DNA from: Subtercola vilae
Lineage (GTDB): Bacteria; Actinomycetota; Actinomycetes; Actinomycetales; Microbacteriaceae
DNA: 64,000 nt
Direction of reading: 5' to 3'
NCBI RefSeq assembly: GCF_004923255.1
Contig: NZ_QYRT01000018.1
Coordinates: 1 to 64,000 of the forward strand
In this document: positions 62,743 through 64,000 of the stretch, piece by piece
Layout: every line of letters begins with the position of its first letter
How positions within the stretch are numbered: position 1 is the first letter of the stretch
Made by a program: the position numbers and the translations under genes
Notes under the pieces: generated by a model
What the model saw: only the letters and a program-made list of their open reading frames with translations
The model's database searches: none
What the model was told of the DNA's origin: nothing

Positions 62743-64000
62743 ATGAAATTCTTGTCGACACCCGAGCACACCGATCTGACCTATTCCGACGTCTTTCTTG
62801 TGCCGTCGCGTTCAGACATCCGAAGCAGGCTCGACGTGTCGCTCGCGCCGGGAGACGGAACGGGGGCGACGATTCCGCTTGTGGCCGCCAACATGAACTC
62901 GGTCACCGGGCCGCGCCTGGCGGCGACGCTGGCGCGGCGGGGCGGGCTCGGGGTGCTGCCGCAAGACATGCATCTGCAAGACCTCGACGCGGCCATCCGG
63001 TGGGTGAAGGCGCAGTCGGTCGAGTACGACACGCCTTTCGACTTCCGGCCCGATGCGACAGTCGAAAAAGCCCTCACCGTGCTGCCGGCGGTCGCGGGCC
63101 AGGGTATCGTCGTTCACGACGCGGCCGGCGTGTTTCTGGGGTGTATTCCCGCACTGCGGCTCGCCTCGGCGTTGCCCGATGCGAAACTCGGCGACTTGCT
63201 GCACGGGCCGCTCACGTCGCTCGCCGCCGACGACTTCGCCACACCCCGCGAGGCGTTCGACGCGATGGTGGCAGCCGACCTCGACTTCGCACCCGTCACG
63301 CGGCACGGCCGGGTCATCGGCACGCTCAGCCGCACAGGGGCCCTCCGTTCGACCATCTATGAGCCGGCTCTGGATGCCCACGGGCGCCTGCGCGTAGCCG
63401 CAGCCCTCGGCATCAACGGTGATGTCGCGGCCAAAGCCCGTGCGCTGGCGTCGGCCGGGGTCGACGTGCTCGTGCTCGACACCGCCCACGGCCACCAAGA
63501 CGCCATGGTCGCGGCCATCCGAACGGTACGGGCGGCGGGGCTCGGCCTGCCGATCGTCGCGGGCAACGTGGTGACCGCCGACGGCGTGCGCGACCTGGCA
63601 CAGGCCGGTGCTGACATCATCAAAGTCGGGGTCGGCCCCGGAGCCATGTGCACCACGCGCATGATGACGGCGGTGGGGCGGCCGCAGTTCTCTGCCGTAC
63701 TCGAGACGGCTTCTGCGGCGACTCTCTACGGGGTGCATGTGTGGGCCGACGGGGGAGTACGTTACCCGCGCGACGTCGCGCTGGCGTTGGCGGCCGGTGC
63801 GGCATCCGTCATGATCGGGTCGTGGTTCGCCGGAACCATCGAGGCGCCCGGGGTGCTGCGCCACGATGCGGCCGGGCGACTCTACAAGGAGAACTACGGC
63901 ATGGCATCCGCGAAGGCCGTCACCGATCGGTTCGGGCGGCTGGGGGCGTATGAGCTCGCACGAAAGCAGCTGTTCGCCGAGGGTATCTCGTCGAGCATGA
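62743..64000 (+). CDS. guaB1: GuaB1-type IMP dehydrogenase-related protein, 3' truncated by the window
   Basis: The ATG at 62743 starts [20 protein letters not shown], and the frame stays open to the last base, giving 419 residues of an expected 475-480. It has the barrel with [25 protein letters not shown], two CBS motifs in about 95-210 ([13 protein letters not shown] and [20 protein letters not shown]), DTAHGHQD, and the catalytic-cysteine loop [12 protein letters not shown]. In mycobacteria GuaB1 proteins act as GMP reductase rather than IMP dehydrogenase; that assignment is from the family. The gene is divergent from kgd. Confidence 0.93.
   Translation, partial: MKFLSTPEHTDLTYSDVFLVPSRSDIRSRLDVSLAPGDGTGATIPLVAANMNSVTGPRLAATLARRGGLGVLPQDMHLQDLDAAIRWVKAQSVEYDTPFDFRPDATVEKALTVLPAVAGQGIVVHDAAGVFLGCIPALRLASALPDAKLGDLLHGPLTSLAADDFATPREAFDAMVAADLDFAPVTRHGRVIGTLSRTGALRSTIYEPALDAHGRLRVAAALGINGDVAAKARALASAGVDVLVLDTAHGHQDAMVAAIRTVRAAGLGLPIVAGNVVTADGVRDLAQAGADIIKVGVGPGAMCTTRMMTAVGRPQFSAVLETASAATLYGVHVWADGGVRYPRDVALALAAGAASVMIGSWFAGTIEAPGVLRHDAAGRLYKENYGMASAKAVTDRFGRLGAYELARKQLFAEGISSSM

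Noticed and set aside
1-64000. CRISPR array, insertion sequence, prophage or integrative element
   Set aside because: No regularly spaced repeats with unique spacers, no transposase, integrase or phage-type genes, and the tRNA-Leu gene has no adjacent attachment-site duplication or integrase.

Overview
The window is high-GC, densely coding DNA from an actinomycete, most likely a member of the Microbacteriaceae. Supporting signs are frequent GTG/TTG starts with 4-bp GTGA/ATGA overlaps, a DUF3039 protein, a DUF7882-type protein, the multifunctional 2-oxoglutarate enzyme Kgd, a SigR/RsrA pair, a MarP-type protease, RsgA without its zinc tail and a mycofactocin locus. It looks chromosomal. No insertion sequence, phage gene, CRISPR array or replication origin was seen.

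Layout. 0-7.7 kb: S1C protease (5' end apparently frameshifted), glycosyltransferase, small unknown proteins, and an ABC ATPase/permease pair whose ATPase carries a long low-complexity N-terminus. 7.7-15.5 kb: pncB; murI-rph-rdgB; a CDF metal exporter with a palindromic site upstream; a decayed Kef-type antiporter; dedA; tRNA-Leu(TAG); an MFS transporter. 15.5-22 kb: prfB, ftsE (long C-terminal tail), ftsX, smpB, two oxidoreductases, then ssrA (tmRNA) followed by an 18-bp tandem repeat. 22-30.9 kb: cupin, EVE and VOC genes divergent from a MarR regulator with twin operators; small membrane proteins; adenosine deaminase; an FUSC exporter divergent from a second MarR regulator over an 18-bp palindrome; a large polytopic membrane protein; MarP. 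31-33.6 kb: phosphoenolpyruvate carboxylase.

33.7-46 kb is the most distinctive part: a mycofactocin (redox cofactor) locus. mftG and mftR run leftward; mftA-mftB-mftC-SDR-MoxR ATPase-VWA protein-mftE-mftF run rightward, followed by LuxR- and AraC-type regulators. The usual mftD is absent and its place between mftC and mftE holds the SDR, MoxR and VWA genes.

46.6-52.8 kb: an NAD de novo operon, nrtR-nadA-nadB-nadC-nadS, ending at a small membrane protein and a strong terminator. The NAD operon, pncB and the mycofactocin-dependent dehydrogenase are functionally related: mycofactocin is thought to re-oxidise tightly bound NADH in nicotinoprotein dehydrogenases. 52.8-57.7 kb: leftward aroA-rsgA-hisN-cysK-cysE. 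57.8-64 kb: sigR-rsrA, kgd, and guaB1 running off the right edge.

Short tandem repeats recur in intergenic spacers and once inside aroA, and the octamer GCATCCGG is visibly over-represented. All calls come from reading the sequence; no database search was run.
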